Shown: positions 1 through 8,057 of the stretch, piece after piece
How the letters are laid out: each line of letters begins with the position of its first letter
How positions within the stretch are numbered: position 1 is the first letter of the stretch
NCBI RefSeq assembly: GCF_040645195.1
Contig: NZ_JBEYXW010000002.1
Coordinates: 186,001-250,000, forward strand
DNA length: 64,000 nucleotides
Source of the DNA: Prauserella_A sp040645195
Lineage (GTDB): Bacteria; Actinomycetota; Actinomycetes; Mycobacteriales; Pseudonocardiaceae
Reading direction: 5' to 3'
Position numbers and translations under genes: made by a program
The notes under the pieces: model-generated
Told to the model about the DNA's origin: nothing
Databases searched by the model: none
Seen by the model: the letters and a program-made list of their open reading frames with translations, nothing else

Positions 1-1
1 G

Positions 2-163
2 GTGTTCACCGGGCTGCGCACACAAGCAGGCCGGGACCGGATCGGCGTTCACCACGTCCTGCTCGGTCTGCTGGCCCGTACCGGTCCGGACCCGGCTGCC
101 GTGCTGTTGGACGCGCTCGGCGTTGAGCGCCCTGCGGTGCGCGCTCGTCTGGGTCAGGGGTGA
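2..163 (+). CDS. Clp N-terminal-domain protein, C-terminal fragment
   Basis: An open frame enters from the left edge and ends at TGA 161-163. The visible 53 residues contain HHVLLGLLA followed by a small Leu/Ala-rich helix and LDALGVE, the pattern of a Clp amino-terminal repeat as found at the start of ClpA/ClpC or in stand-alone Clp-N proteins. Because the protein ends just after this repeat, it is more likely a short stand-alone Clp-N protein than a ClpC unfoldase. The next gene starts 6 bases downstream, so the two are probably co-transcribed. The start lies outside the window. Confidence 0.7.
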   Translation: MFTGLRTQAGRDRIGVHHVLLGLLARTGPDPAAVLLDALGVERPAVRARLGQG

Positions 164-169
164 GAGCCG

Positions 170-1060
170 ATGGACGCTGCCGCGGTTTCGTACGAGACGG
201 GCTCGGTGACCTCCCTGGACGGCACCGTCATCGGCTACCGCCGGTTCGGGAGTGGACCGGCGGTGGTGCTGATGCACGGGTCGATGATGGCCTGCCACAA
301 CTTCATGCGGCTGGGCGCGGCGCTCAGCGGCGATTTCACCGTCTACCTGCCCGATCGCCGCGGCCGCGGGATGAGCGGCCCCTGTGGGCCCGACTTCACC
401 CTGCAGCGCGCGGCCGAGGACGTGGGGGCGCTGATGGAACAGACCGGGGCGCGCAACGTCTTCGGGCTCAGCGCCGGCGCCGTCCCGGTCCTGCAGTGGG
501 CGCTGACCTGCCCCCAGGGATACAAGATCGCGGTATATGAGCCACCACTGCCGGTCAACGGTTTCTCCCCTGTGGCGTGGTTGCCCCGCTACGAGCGGGA
601 AATGGCCCAAGGGCGACCGGCGGCCGCGCTGGTGACCGTCGCCAAGGGCACCAAGGACTCGCGGCTGATCGAAGCCCTGCCCCGGGCCGTGCTCGTCCCG
701 CTCATGGGTGCGGGGTTGCGGGCCCAGGCCCGGCAGGCCGACGGCGACGTCACCCTGAACGATCTCATTCCCACCATGAGCCAGGATGCCCGGCTTGTGC
801 TGAACGCCACCGGACTGATCACGGCGTCCACCGCCATACAGGCCGAGGTCCTGCTGCTCGGCGGCAGCAAGAGCGCACGCTGTTTCAAGGACGCACTCGA
901 CGCCTTGCACGCCACCGTCCCGCACGCCCGCCGGGTGGAACTCCGCCGCCTGGGGCACCTGGCCGCCGACAACGGCGGACATCCCGGCCGTGTCGCCCAC
1001 GCCCTGGCCGACTTCTTCGCCGACGATCACCCATTGCCGCATCGACAGGACGCGCGCTGA
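170..1060 (+). CDS. alpha/beta hydrolase
   Basis: This 296-aa alpha/beta-fold hydrolase shows the oxyanion-loop motif LMHGSMM near residue 35, a nucleophile elbow GLSAG with Ser101, and a C-terminal catalytic histidine near residue 263 in LGHLAA. There is no signal peptide, so it is cytoplasmic. ATG 170 lies 6 bases after the preceding stop, with a purine-rich stretch between, which supports co-transcription with the Clp-N gene. The fold is certain but the substrate cannot be read from the sequence; esterase, lactonase or peptidase activity are all possible. Confidence 0.85.
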   Translation: MDAAAVSYETGSVTSLDGTVIGYRRFGSGPAVVLMHGSMMACHNFMRLGAALSGDFTVYLPDRRGRGMSGPCGPDFTLQRAAEDVGALMEQTGARNVFGLSAGAVPVLQWALTCPQGYKIAVYEPPLPVNGFSPVAWLPRYEREMAQGRPAAALVTVAKGTKDSRLIEALPRAVLVPLMGAGLRAQARQADGDVTLNDLIPTMSQDARLVLNATGLITASTAIQAEVLLLGGSKSARCFKDALDALHATVPHARRVELRRLGHLAADNGGHPGRVAHALADFFADDHPLPHRQDAR

Positions 1061-1116
1061 CCTGCGGCTTGCCTCTCTCTGGCTTGCTTGGTCCGTGCGC
1101 CTGAGACGCAGCTCGG

Positions 1117-2502
1117 TCAACGACTCGCCGTGCGGGCCCACCAGTCCTGCCCCGCGGCGGGCAGTGTGGAGATCGGGTCGTAGTAGGGGTAGCGGCGGCG
1201 CAGCGCGTCGGGATCGGAGTGTTCGATGCCGGTGCGGTAGTTCTTCGTCCAGTACGAGATACCACGTTCGCGGTCGTACTCGGCGAGCTGGTGCACCCAG
1301 CGCTTGCCGACATAGGGCACGTCGCACACGAGGCGCGGTGTCGCGTAACCGGGCAGGTAGCCCATGATCGCGTGCTGCAGCTCCTGCGCCTCCCACACCG
1401 CCAGCCGCCAGTGCTCGGCGTTGGGGATCATGTCGCACAGGTAGAAGTAGTACGGCAGGATGTTCGCCTCGCCCTGCAGGGCGAAACACAGATCCAGCAG
1501 CTGCGCCGGTGTCGCGTTGACGCCACGCAGCAGCACGCCCTGGTTGCGCACGTCCCGCACCCCGACCTCGAGTGCGGTACGCGCGGCTTCGGCAACGAGC
1601 GGCGTCACCGACTGCACATGGTTGACGTGGGTGTGGATCGCGAGGTTGACCCCGCGGCGGCGGGCGGTCCCGGCCACCCGCGCGAGCCCCTCGACGACCT
1701 TGGGCTGCAGCCAGTGCTGGGGGAGTCCGGCGAGCGCCTTGGTCGCGAGGCGGATGTCCCGCACGGTCTCGATGTCCAGTAACCGCATGAGGAACGCCTC
1801 GAGCTGGTGCCACGGCACGTTCGCGACGTCACCACCGGACACGACGACATCCCGCACACCGGGTGTGCGGCGCAGGTAGCCGATCATCGCGTCCTGCCGG
1901 TCGACCGGTTTGAGCGTCAACCGGTGCTTGTCGACCTGCTCGGTGGAGTTGCCGACAAGGTCCATGCGGGTGCAGTGCCCGCAGTACTGCGGGCACGTGG
2001 AGAGCAGCTCGGCGAGCACCTTGGTGGGGTAGCGGTGGGTGAGGCCCTCGACGACCCACATCTCCGCCTCGTGCAGTGAGTCGCGTTCGGCGTGGGGATG
2101 GCTCGGCCAGGTGGTGTCGCGATCGCTGCGGACCGGGAGCATGTACCGGCGGATCGGGTCGGCGTAGAAGGCGTCGGTGACGTCCTGCCGGTCCGTACCG
2201 GCGTGCGGCGCCATGGTGTTGAGCATCTGCGGCGGCAGCAGCATCGACATCGTCGCCAGCTCGCGCTGGTCGGCGGCGAGGTCGTCGTAGAACTCGTCGG
2301 CCACCAGATCGCCGAGCACGGCGCGCAGCTGCTTGATGTTGCGCACGCAATGCACGCGCTGCCACTGGGCGTCGCGCCATTCGGCCTCGGTGACGTCCCG
2401 CCAGCCAGGGAAGCGGCGCCAGTCCGGTTCGGTCAGCTCGGCGCGGCGGTAGTCGTAGGGCTGCTCGCGGGTGTCGGTAGCAGGTTCCTGGATCGCAGTC
2501 AC
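1117..2502 (-). CDS. kamA: KamA-family radical SAM aminomutase
   Basis: The 461-aa protein carries the radical-SAM cluster motif CxxxCxxC at Cys170, Cys174 and Cys177 (TCPQYCGHC), followed by the SAM-binding VSGGD motif near residue 221. The likely PLP lysine is Lys400 in VPYVGKRW. Characterised lysine 2,3-aminomutases have a glycine-rich PGGGGK motif there, so this belongs to a divergent KamA clade whose amino-acid substrate (lysine, glutamate or another) is not settled by homology. Enzymes of the family use a 5'-deoxyadenosyl radical and PLP to move an alpha-amino group to the beta carbon. It is divergent from the amidohydrolase gene at 2601. Confidence 0.88.
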   Translation of the reverse strand: MTAIQEPATDTREQPYDYRRAELTEPDWRRFPGWRDVTEAEWRDAQWQRVHCVRNIKQLRAVLGDLVADEFYDDLAADQRELATMSMLLPPQMLNTMAPHAGTDRQDVTDAFYADPIRRYMLPVRSDRDTTWPSHPHAERDSLHEAEMWVVEGLTHRYPTKVLAELLSTCPQYCGHCTRMDLVGNSTEQVDKHRLTLKPVDRQDAMIGYLRRTPGVRDVVVSGGDVANVPWHQLEAFLMRLLDIETVRDIRLATKALAGLPQHWLQPKVVEGLARVAGTARRRGVNLAIHTHVNHVQSVTPLVAEAARTALEVGVRDVRNQGVLLRGVNATPAQLLDLCFALQGEANILPYYFYLCDMIPNAEHWRLAVWEAQELQHAIMGYLPGYATPRLVCDVPYVGKRWVHQLAEYDRERGISYWTKNYRTGIEHSDPDALRRRYPYYDPISTLPAAGQDWWARTASR

Positions 2503-2527
2503 TTCTGCTCCTCATGTTGGGTTGCTC

Positions 2528-2574
2528 GCAAAAATATCCTGCCATAGCGCATGAACAATGCAAATATTCCCGCC
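2528..2574. promoter_or_regulatory. direct repeat in divergent kamA/amidohydrolase promoter region
   Basis: The 98-bp gap between kamA and the amidohydrolase is unusually A/T-rich. It holds two similar direct copies, GCAAAAATATCCTGCC (2528-2543) and GCAAATATTCCCGCC (2560-2574), 32 bp apart start to start, about three helical turns. That spacing suits two regulator dimers on one face of the DNA. It is a candidate shared operator; no regulator gene is adjacent. Confidence 0.35.
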
Positions 2575-2600
2575 ACGTTGGTCCTGGCAGACTTCTCGAC

Positions 2601-4211
2601 GTGAGTAGCAGCGAGACCACGCTCCTGGTAGGCGGACGCATCCACGCACCGGGCTCCCCGGATGCCACGGCCATAGCGGTCAGCGACGGCACGATCGTGT
2701 GGGTGGGACATGACGGGCCCGGCCGCGCACTGCATCCGGATGCCGAGGTGGTGCCGCTCGACGGCGCGTTCGTGGCACCCGCCTTCGTCGACGCCCACGT
2801 GCACGCCACCGCGACCGGACTCCACCTCACCCGGCTGGACCTCACCGGTGTCCACGACGCGGACGCGCTACTGGCCGCCGTCCGCAACGCCGTCACACCG
2901 GGCGAAGTCCTCATCGCGCACGGCTGGGACGAATCGGCATGGCACAGCGCCCGGCTGCCGAGCAGGGCGGAGCTCGACGAAGCCGCCGGTGGGGTCCCCG
3001 TGTACCTGAGCCGGGTCGACGTTCACTCGGCGCTCGTTTCCAGCGCACTCGTCGCACTCGCACCCGAGGCGCACGATGCTGCCGGCTGGTCGCCCGACGG
3101 CCCGCTGACGCGCGAGGCCCACCACCGGGTCCGCGCCGCCGCGCGCGCCGCCACCACCGCCGGCCAGCGACGCCGCGCACAACAGGCGTTCCTGGCCGCG
3201 GCCGCCGCCGCCGGCATCGTCAGCGTCCACGAATGCGCAGGCCCGAACATCTCCGGTGAGCAGGACTTCAGCGACCTCATGGCGCTGGCCGCCCAGCCGG
3301 GCACGCCCGAGGTCGTCGGCTACTGGGGCGAGCTCGGCGCCGTCGAGACCGCCCGGCGGCTCGGCGCGCGTGGCCTGGCCGGTGACCTGTTCGTCGACGG
3401 CGCACTCGGATCCCACACCGCGGCGCTGTGCGAGCCCTACGCCGACCACCCACACACCAGGGGTGCCCAGTACCTAGGCGCCCAGGAGATCGCCGAGCAC
3501 CTCGCCGCCTGCACCGAGGCCGGACTGCAGGCGGGGTTCCACGTCATCGGCGACGCCGCCGTGGCGGAGGTCGTCGAAGGGTTCCGCCTCGCCGAGCAGA
3601 CCGTCGGCAGGCGGGAGCTGGTGCGCGGCGGCCACCGCCTCGAACACGTCGAGATGATCGACGCCGAGCAGGCCGGTGCGCTCGCAGGCTGGGGTGTCAC
3701 GGCATCCGTCCAGCCCCAGTTCGACGCACTCTGGGGCGGCGAGGACGGCATGTACGCCACCCGCCTGGGGGCCACCAGGGCTGCGCGGCTCAACCCGTTC
3801 GCGATGCTCGCCGGCGCGGGCGTCGTGCTCGCGTTCGGCTCGGACGCCCCGGTGACGCCGCTGCAGCCGTGGGCCTCGGTCCGCGCCGCTGTGCAGCACC
3901 ACACCGCGGGTGCCGGGGTATCGGCGCGCGCGGCGTTCAACGCCCACACCCGCGGCGGCCACCGCGCCGCCGGCAGCAACGACGGTGTCACCGGAAGCCT
4001 GATCCCTGGGGCGCCGGCACACTACGCCATCTGGGAGGCAGCGGATCTCGTCATCGCCACACCCGACTCGCGGGTGCAGCGCTGGTCGACCGATCCACGC
4101 GCGCGGGTACCCGGCCTGCCGCCACTGGAGCCGGGCGCGCCACTGCCGCGCTGCCTGCGTACCGTCCGGGCAGGTGAGGTGATCTACGAGCATTTCACGG
4201 CTTGCTCCTAA
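2601..4211 (+). CDS. YtcJ-like amidohydrolase (amidohydrolase 3 family)
   Basis: The protein is about 536 aa from GTG 2601. That start is preferred over an upstream in-frame ATG at 2514 because the extra 29 codons have no family character and would overlap the promoter region. Metal-binding motifs of the amidohydrolase superfamily are present: DAHVHAT near residue 60, HVIGDAA, HRLEHVEM, and the late Asp in FGSDAPVTP. YtcJ-type proteins are metal-dependent hydrolases of uncertain natural substrate, often N-substituted formamides or cyclic amides. Divergence from kamA suggests a common role in amino-acid or amine catabolism, which is inference. Confidence 0.85.
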   Translation: MSSSETTLLVGGRIHAPGSPDATAIAVSDGTIVWVGHDGPGRALHPDAEVVPLDGAFVAPAFVDAHVHATATGLHLTRLDLTGVHDADALLAAVRNAVTPGEVLIAHGWDESAWHSARLPSRAELDEAAGGVPVYLSRVDVHSALVSSALVALAPEAHDAAGWSPDGPLTREAHHRVRAAARAATTAGQRRRAQQAFLAAAAAAGIVSVHECAGPNISGEQDFSDLMALAAQPGTPEVVGYWGELGAVETARRLGARGLAGDLFVDGALGSHTAALCEPYADHPHTRGAQYLGAQEIAEHLAACTEAGLQAGFHVIGDAAVAEVVEGFRLAEQTVGRRELVRGGHRLEHVEMIDAEQAGALAGWGVTASVQPQFDALWGGEDGMYATRLGATRAARLNPFAMLAGAGVVLAFGSDAPVTPLQPWASVRAAVQHHTAGAGVSARAAFNAHTRGGHRAAGSNDGVTGSLIPGAPAHYAIWEAADLVIATPDSRVQRWSTDPRARVPGLPPLEPGAPLPRCLRTVRAGEVIYEHFTACS

Positions 4212-4300
4212 GAGGTTGCGCGGATAGGGGCTGTCGTTGCGAGCGGGGATCAGCGCGCTGGCCCCGCGCAGCAGACATTCGCCCTATCCGCGCGACCTCT
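4211..4300. repeat. 90-nt imperfect inverted repeat in the lnt leader
   Basis: The left arm AGAGGTTGCGCGGATAGGG (4211-4229) is matched by CCCTATCCGCGCGACCTCT (4282-4300) with one mismatch. Pairing continues weakly inward to GGGG/CCCC near the centre. The element starts on the last base of the amidohydrolase stop and ends 12 bases before the chosen lnt start. It could be a terminator for the amidohydrolase, an attenuator hiding the lnt ribosome site, or a small MITE-like repeat. Confidence 0.6.
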
Positions 4301-4312
4301 AAGCTGTTCGGC

Positions 4313-5911
4313 GTGACCGCCGCGGCCGAAGTGCCCACCACGTCCACCGCGCCCCCCGAGCCCACCGCCCGCGGGCGACGTTGGCCCCTAGTGCTCGGCA
4401 GGCTGGCACTCGCGGTCGCCTCCGGACTCGTGCTCTACGCCAGCTTCGCCCCACGGCCCCTGTGGTGGCTGGCGCCGCTGGCGTTCACCGGGCTCGGACT
4501 GGTGCTCTACGAGCGCAGGGTGTGGGCGAGCGCCGGATACGGAACGGTGTTCGGGCTCGCGTTCTACCTACCGCATCTGATGTGGATCCAGAACTTCCTC
4601 GGCGAGGACTTCGGCTCCGCGCCGTGGCTGGGGCTCTGCGCTGTACTGGCCGTCTACGTCGGTGCAGCGTGTGCGCTGATGCCGTTCGCGGCCCGGCTGC
4701 CCGGCGCGCCGGTGTGGCTCGCGCTGGTCTTCCTGCTGCAGGAAACGGCCAGATCACAGTGGCCTGCCAACGGCTTTCCGTGGGGCCGGATCGGGTTCAG
4801 CCAGCCCGAGGGCGCCTATCTGTCGCTGGCTTCGGTCGGTGGCGCGCCGCTCGTCGGGTTCGCCGTGGTGGTCACCGGCTTCGGTCTGGCGTGGCTGATC
4901 ATGCGGATCCGGCGGGACGGGCTGCGTCCACGGCGGGCCTGGCTCCTGCCGGCGTGCGCGGCGGTGGTGCCGCTCGTCGCGGGGCTCGCGGTGTGGCCGA
5001 CCATCGGCACCGGCGCCGAAGCCGGCACCCGGACGGTGGCCGTGGTGCAGGGCAACGCGCCCGACATCGGGCTCCGGCTGCTCGGCAGGCGGGACGTGAT
5101 CCGGGCCAACCACCTCGCCGAGAGCGACGACCTCGCCGCACGCATCCGTGCCGGCGAGGTGCCCAGACCGGACCTGGTCGTGTGGCCGGAAACAGCCACC
5201 GAGTTCAACGGCACCGACCCCACACTCGACACCATGGTCGACCGGTTCGGCGTGCCGGCACTGCTCGGAACCGCCTACCGGGCACCGGACGGCAAAACGG
5301 AGAACTCCGTCTTCGTCTGGCAACCCGGCGCGGGCGCAGGCGAGCACTACAGCAAGCAGGAACTCGTGCCCTTCGCCGAGTACGTGCCCATGCGCTCGAT
5401 CGCGCGCTGGTTCACCCCGTTCATCGACAGCACCAGGGACATGCGCTGGGGCACAGCGCCCGGCGCACTGGACATCGCCGGGACACGCGTGGGGCCGGTC
5501 ATCTGCTACGAGGTCGCCTACGACTACGTCGCCCGCGATGCCACGAACATCGGCGCCCAGCTGCTCGTCGTGCCGACCAACAACGCGTGGTACGGCCCGG
5601 GGGAGATGAGCTACCAGCAGCTCGCCATGTCGCGGCTGCGCGCGGTCGAACACGGCAGGGCGGTCGTCGTGGCCGCCACCAGTGGGGTGAGTGCGATCGT
5701 CCAGCCGGACGGTACCGTGACGCAGCAGACCAGCCTGTTCACCGCAGCGTCACTGGTGGCCGACGTGCCGCTGCGGGAGCAGACTACGCTGTCGGATCGA
5801 CTCGGTGCGTGGACCGAGTACACGCTGGTGGGGGCCGCACTGCTCGCGGTGGGTGCCGGCGTCGTGCTCCGGCTGCGCACGCGCCGCGCGGGCGCCGACG
5901 ACACGCAATAG
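4313..5911 (+). CDS. lnt: apolipoprotein N-acyltransferase
   Basis: This integral membrane enzyme transfers a fatty acyl chain from phospholipid to the N-terminal cysteine of apolipoproteins. From GTG 4313 it is 532 aa; a longer frame reaches 4202 but would run through the inverted repeat. Several membrane segments fill residues 20-240. The nitrilase-type catalytic domain follows, with the triad visible as Glu293 (VVWPET), Lys348 (YSKQEL) and Cys398 (VICYE). A final membrane helix lies near the C-terminus. It sits 12 bases upstream of the polyprenol-phosphate-mannose synthase gene. In mycobacteria these two activities are fused in Ppm1, so this pair looks like the split form. Confidence 0.93.
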   Translation: MTAAAEVPTTSTAPPEPTARGRRWPLVLGRLALAVASGLVLYASFAPRPLWWLAPLAFTGLGLVLYERRVWASAGYGTVFGLAFYLPHLMWIQNFLGEDFGSAPWLGLCAVLAVYVGAACALMPFAARLPGAPVWLALVFLLQETARSQWPANGFPWGRIGFSQPEGAYLSLASVGGAPLVGFAVVVTGFGLAWLIMRIRRDGLRPRRAWLLPACAAVVPLVAGLAVWPTIGTGAEAGTRTVAVVQGNAPDIGLRLLGRRDVIRANHLAESDDLAARIRAGEVPRPDLVVWPETATEFNGTDPTLDTMVDRFGVPALLGTAYRAPDGKTENSVFVWQPGAGAGEHYSKQELVPFAEYVPMRSIARWFTPFIDSTRDMRWGTAPGALDIAGTRVGPVICYEVAYDYVARDATNIGAQLLVVPTNNAWYGPGEMSYQQLAMSRLRAVEHGRAVVVAATSGVSAIVQPDGTVTQQTSLFTAASLVADVPLREQTTLSDRLGAWTEYTLVGAALLAVGAGVVLRLRTRRAGADDTQ

Positions 5912-5923
5912 AAGGGGAGCAGC

Positions 5924-6706
5924 ATGGCGGAGGGCACGCAGCATCGGGACCAGATCGACCCCGTGCTGGTGATCATCCCGACCTACAACGAGCGGGACAA
6001 CCTCGCGCCACTCCTGCGGCGACTACACGCGACGCTGCCGCAGGTGCATGTGCTCGTCGTCGACGACGGCAGCCCGGACGGCACCGGCGAGCTCGCCGAC
6101 AAGCTCGCCGCCGACGACACCCGCGTTCACGTGCTGCACCGCAGCGAAAAGGCCGGCCTCGGCGCCGCCTACATCGCAGGGTTCCGCTGGGGCCTCGACC
6201 GCGACTACCAGACGCTCGTGGAGATGGACGCCGACGGTTCGCACGCGCCGGAGGACCTGCCGCGCATCCTGGACGCACTCGGCCATGCGGACCTGGTGAT
6301 CGGCTCCCGGTACGTGGCAGGTGGGGCGGTGGTCAACTGGCCGCTGCGCCGCCAGGTGCTGTCCCGCGGCGCCAACATCTACGCGCGGCTGGCGCTGGGC
6401 ATGCGCGTCAACGACACGACCGCGGGGTTCCGGGCCTACCGGCGTGAGGTGCTGGAGAAGCTGGAGCTCGGTGCGGTGGCCTCAGCCGGGTACTGCTTCC
6501 AGATCGACCTGACCTGGCGCACGGTGCAGCAGGGCTTCGACGTGGTCGAGGTGCCGATCACGTTCACCGATCGCGAGGTGGGGGAGTCGAAGATGAGCGG
6601 CTCCATCATGGGTGAGGCTGCCCTGAAGGTCGCGCAGTGGGGCCTGCAGCGCCGCGCCGACCAGCTCCGGCGTCTGTTCAGTGCTGAACGGAAAGCGCCC
6701 CGCTGA
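5924..6706 (+). CDS. polyprenol-phosphate mannosyltransferase (Ppm/DPM1 type)
   Basis: This 260-aa GT2 glycosyltransferase transfers mannose from GDP-mannose to polyprenol phosphate, supplying the donor for lipoglycan synthesis and protein O-mannosylation. It has VIIPTYNERDN at the N-terminus, LVVDDGSPDGT near residue 45, the DxD-like MDADGSH near residue 105, and the family motif VIGSRYV. It lacks membrane helices, so it probably works at the membrane face beside Lnt. A good ribosome site (GGGGAG) precedes ATG 5924, and the gene is in an operon with lnt. Confidence 0.92.
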   Translation: MAEGTQHRDQIDPVLVIIPTYNERDNLAPLLRRLHATLPQVHVLVVDDGSPDGTGELADKLAADDTRVHVLHRSEKAGLGAAYIAGFRWGLDRDYQTLVEMDADGSHAPEDLPRILDALGHADLVIGSRYVAGGAVVNWPLRRQVLSRGANIYARLALGMRVNDTTAGFRAYRREVLEKLELGAVASAGYCFQIDLTWRTVQQGFDVVEVPITFTDREVGESKMSGSIMGEAALKVAQWGLQRRADQLRRLFSAERKAPR

Positions 6707-6729
6707 AGCGAGAAGCGTGGCGGGGCGCT
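6694..6729 (+). terminator. hairpin terminator after the lnt-ppm operon
   Basis: AGCGCCCCGC (6694-6703) pairs perfectly with GCGGGGCGCT (6720-6729) across a 16-nt loop. The left arm overlaps the end of the mannosyltransferase frame. There is no U-tract, as is common in high-GC actinomycetes. The hairpin also lies just beyond the convergent lamin-tail gene, so it could serve both strands. Confidence 0.6.
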
Positions 6730-6749
6730 GTGACGATCGTCCGTCGGGT

Positions 6750-7196
6750 TCAGCAGTACTTCCAGCTGCCCGAACTTCCCCAGGAGCAGGAGTCGATCAA
6801 CGCGCCCCTGCTGTTGCGCAGGTAGGCGGCGTCGCCGGTGTTGTTCCAGACGTACGAGGTACGGCCCCAGTAGCGGTTGTTCGCGTTGTTGGTTCCCTTG
6901 CCGGTGCGGACGTAGAGCGTCTGCCCCGGGCCGATCTTCGTGGTGGGGAACCGGTAGATGTGATTCTGCCTATCCCGCAAGGTCCAGCCGGTGACGTACT
7001 TGGTGACCTTCGTGGTGTTCTTGAGCTGGATGTACTCGGCGTTGAGGCTGGCATTGCTTCGGGTGTCGGGCCCCGGCGAGTTGTAGTACGCCCGGTAGAT
7101 CATGACACCGCCCGCTGCCTGAGCAGGGGCCGCGCTGAGGCCGGTCAGCAACGCAACCGCGACGGCCGTCAGCACGGCCATGGTTCTCTTCCGCAT
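6750..7196 (-). CDS. secreted lamin-tail-domain protein
   Basis: From ATG 7196 the protein is 148 aa. A longer frame starts at 7268, but ATG 7196 has a ribosome site (GAAAGGGACAG) and begins a textbook Sec signal peptide, MRKRTM then a hydrophobic core ending APAQA-A. The mature part has the lamin-tail (LTD) pattern: NAEYIQLKN, GWTLRD, FPTTKIGPGQTL, WNNTGDAAYL, and a C-terminal CSWGSSG. Two cysteines in the last 15 residues could form a disulfide. LTD domains are immunoglobulin-like and often occur on exported nucleases or envelope proteins; here the domain stands alone, so its role is unknown. Confidence 0.85.
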   Translation of the reverse strand: MRKRTMAVLTAVAVALLTGLSAAPAQAAGGVMIYRAYYNSPGPDTRSNASLNAEYIQLKNTTKVTKYVTGWTLRDRQNHIYRFPTTKIGPGQTLYVRTGKGTNNANNRYWGRTSYVWNNTGDAAYLRNSRGALIDSCSWGSSGSWKYC

Positions 7197-7353
7197 GGAC
7201 TGTCCCTTTCGGAGCTGATCAACGCACCCGACGTCGTCCGCGGAGCCGGAGTCGTTACAACAAGCCACCTCGGGCGAACGCTGCTACCTGTCTGAAAGCC
7301 TTTCCGGACGGCACTACCTCACACCCAGGCCGCGCGAATGGAACGTCTTCTTT

Positions 7354-7402
7354 CCCCAAGGCCACCTGAGTTGCGTTGAACGCAACCAAGGTGGCCTTGG
7401 GG
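7354..7402 (-). terminator. large hairpin downstream of rbpA
   Basis: A 13-bp perfect outer stem, CCCCAAGGCCACC (7354-7366) with GGTGGCCTTGGGG (7390-7402), encloses a second perfect stem GTTGCG/CGCAAC (7370-7375, 7381-7386). It lies about 80 bases beyond the rbpA stop, so termination of rbpA is the simplest reading. The compound stem is unusually strong for this role and could be a member of a dispersed repeat family. Confidence 0.6.
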
Positions 7403-7484
7403 GACAACAGCAAGGAGCCCCCGCGGCGGGAGGTCGCGGGGGCTCGCTGCTGCTTCTTCGGTGGGAGCGGCGGCGTTGCTGTGG

Positions 7485-7829
7485 CTACGCCCGGCTGCCC
7501 CGTCGGCCCTTGAGCTCGGCCAACCGCTCGTTGAGCAGTTCCTCGAGCTCGGGGATGGAGCGCCGTTCGAGCAGCATGTCCCAGTGCGTCCGCGGAGGCT
7601 TGACCTCCTTGGGTTCGGGCTGCCCGCCGTCCACGATCTCCGACTCAGTGCCGTGCAAACGGCATTCCCACACGGAAGGGATCTCGGCGTCGTCCGAGAA
7701 CGGCACTTCGAACTCGTGGTTCTTGGGACACGAGTAACGCACGGTGCGCCGGGGGGCGAGGTCGTGATTGCGGTCGGTCTCGTAACTAACCGCTCCCAAC
7801 CGGCTTCCACGGAGAACACGGTCGGCCAT
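7485..7829 (-). CDS. rbpA: RNA polymerase-binding protein RbpA
   Basis: This 114-aa protein matches actinobacterial RbpA along its length: MADRVLRGSRLGAVSYE at the start, the RYSCPKNHEFEVPF core with the partner cysteine in WECRLHG, the basic-linker region around PKEVKPPRTHWDM, and the C-terminal sigma-interacting helix region ERRSIPELEELL. RbpA binds RNA polymerase holoenzyme, stabilises open complexes with the principal sigma factors and contributes to rifampicin tolerance. It is monocistronic here, with a SigR-like promoter upstream and a strong hairpin downstream. Confidence 0.97.
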   Translation of the reverse strand: MADRVLRGSRLGAVSYETDRNHDLAPRRTVRYSCPKNHEFEVPFSDDAEIPSVWECRLHGTESEIVDGGQPEPKEVKPPRTHWDMLLERRSIPELEELLNERLAELKGRRGSRA

Positions 7830-7885
7830 GATGGGTCCTTTCAGTCGGCTTCCGGCCGGAAGCCAGGGCGATGCTCACCCTGTGC

Positions 7886-7912
7886 AACGACGGAAGGAGT
7901 CCGGTGATTCCC
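7886..7912 (-). promoter_or_regulatory. SigR-type promoter of rbpA
   Basis: On the minus strand, GGGAAT (7912-7907) is followed after exactly 18 bases by GTT (7888-7886). This is the GGAAT-N18-GTT layout of the Streptomyces oxidative-stress sigma factor SigR (mycobacterial SigH). It is centred about 70 bases upstream of the rbpA start. rbpA is an established SigR target in Streptomyces coelicolor, so position and sequence agree. Transcription would give a 5' leader of about 50 bases. Confidence 0.75.
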
Positions 7913-8057
7913 CGAACGTCATGTCGTTGTTCACTGATGAGCTGTGTCACCCGCGGGAACAGCTTTCTTAACAGGGAGAGCTTCGCATCCTCCCTGTGAC
8001 GCGCACATGCCTCTCTTCTTGGGGATATCCCCCACTTGGGCTAGGTTATGTCGCCAC

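Noticed and set aside
4381..6447. A 688-codon plus-strand frame through lnt and ppm
   Set aside because: Arg/Gly/Ala-rich shadow frame with no domains; both real genes are unambiguous.
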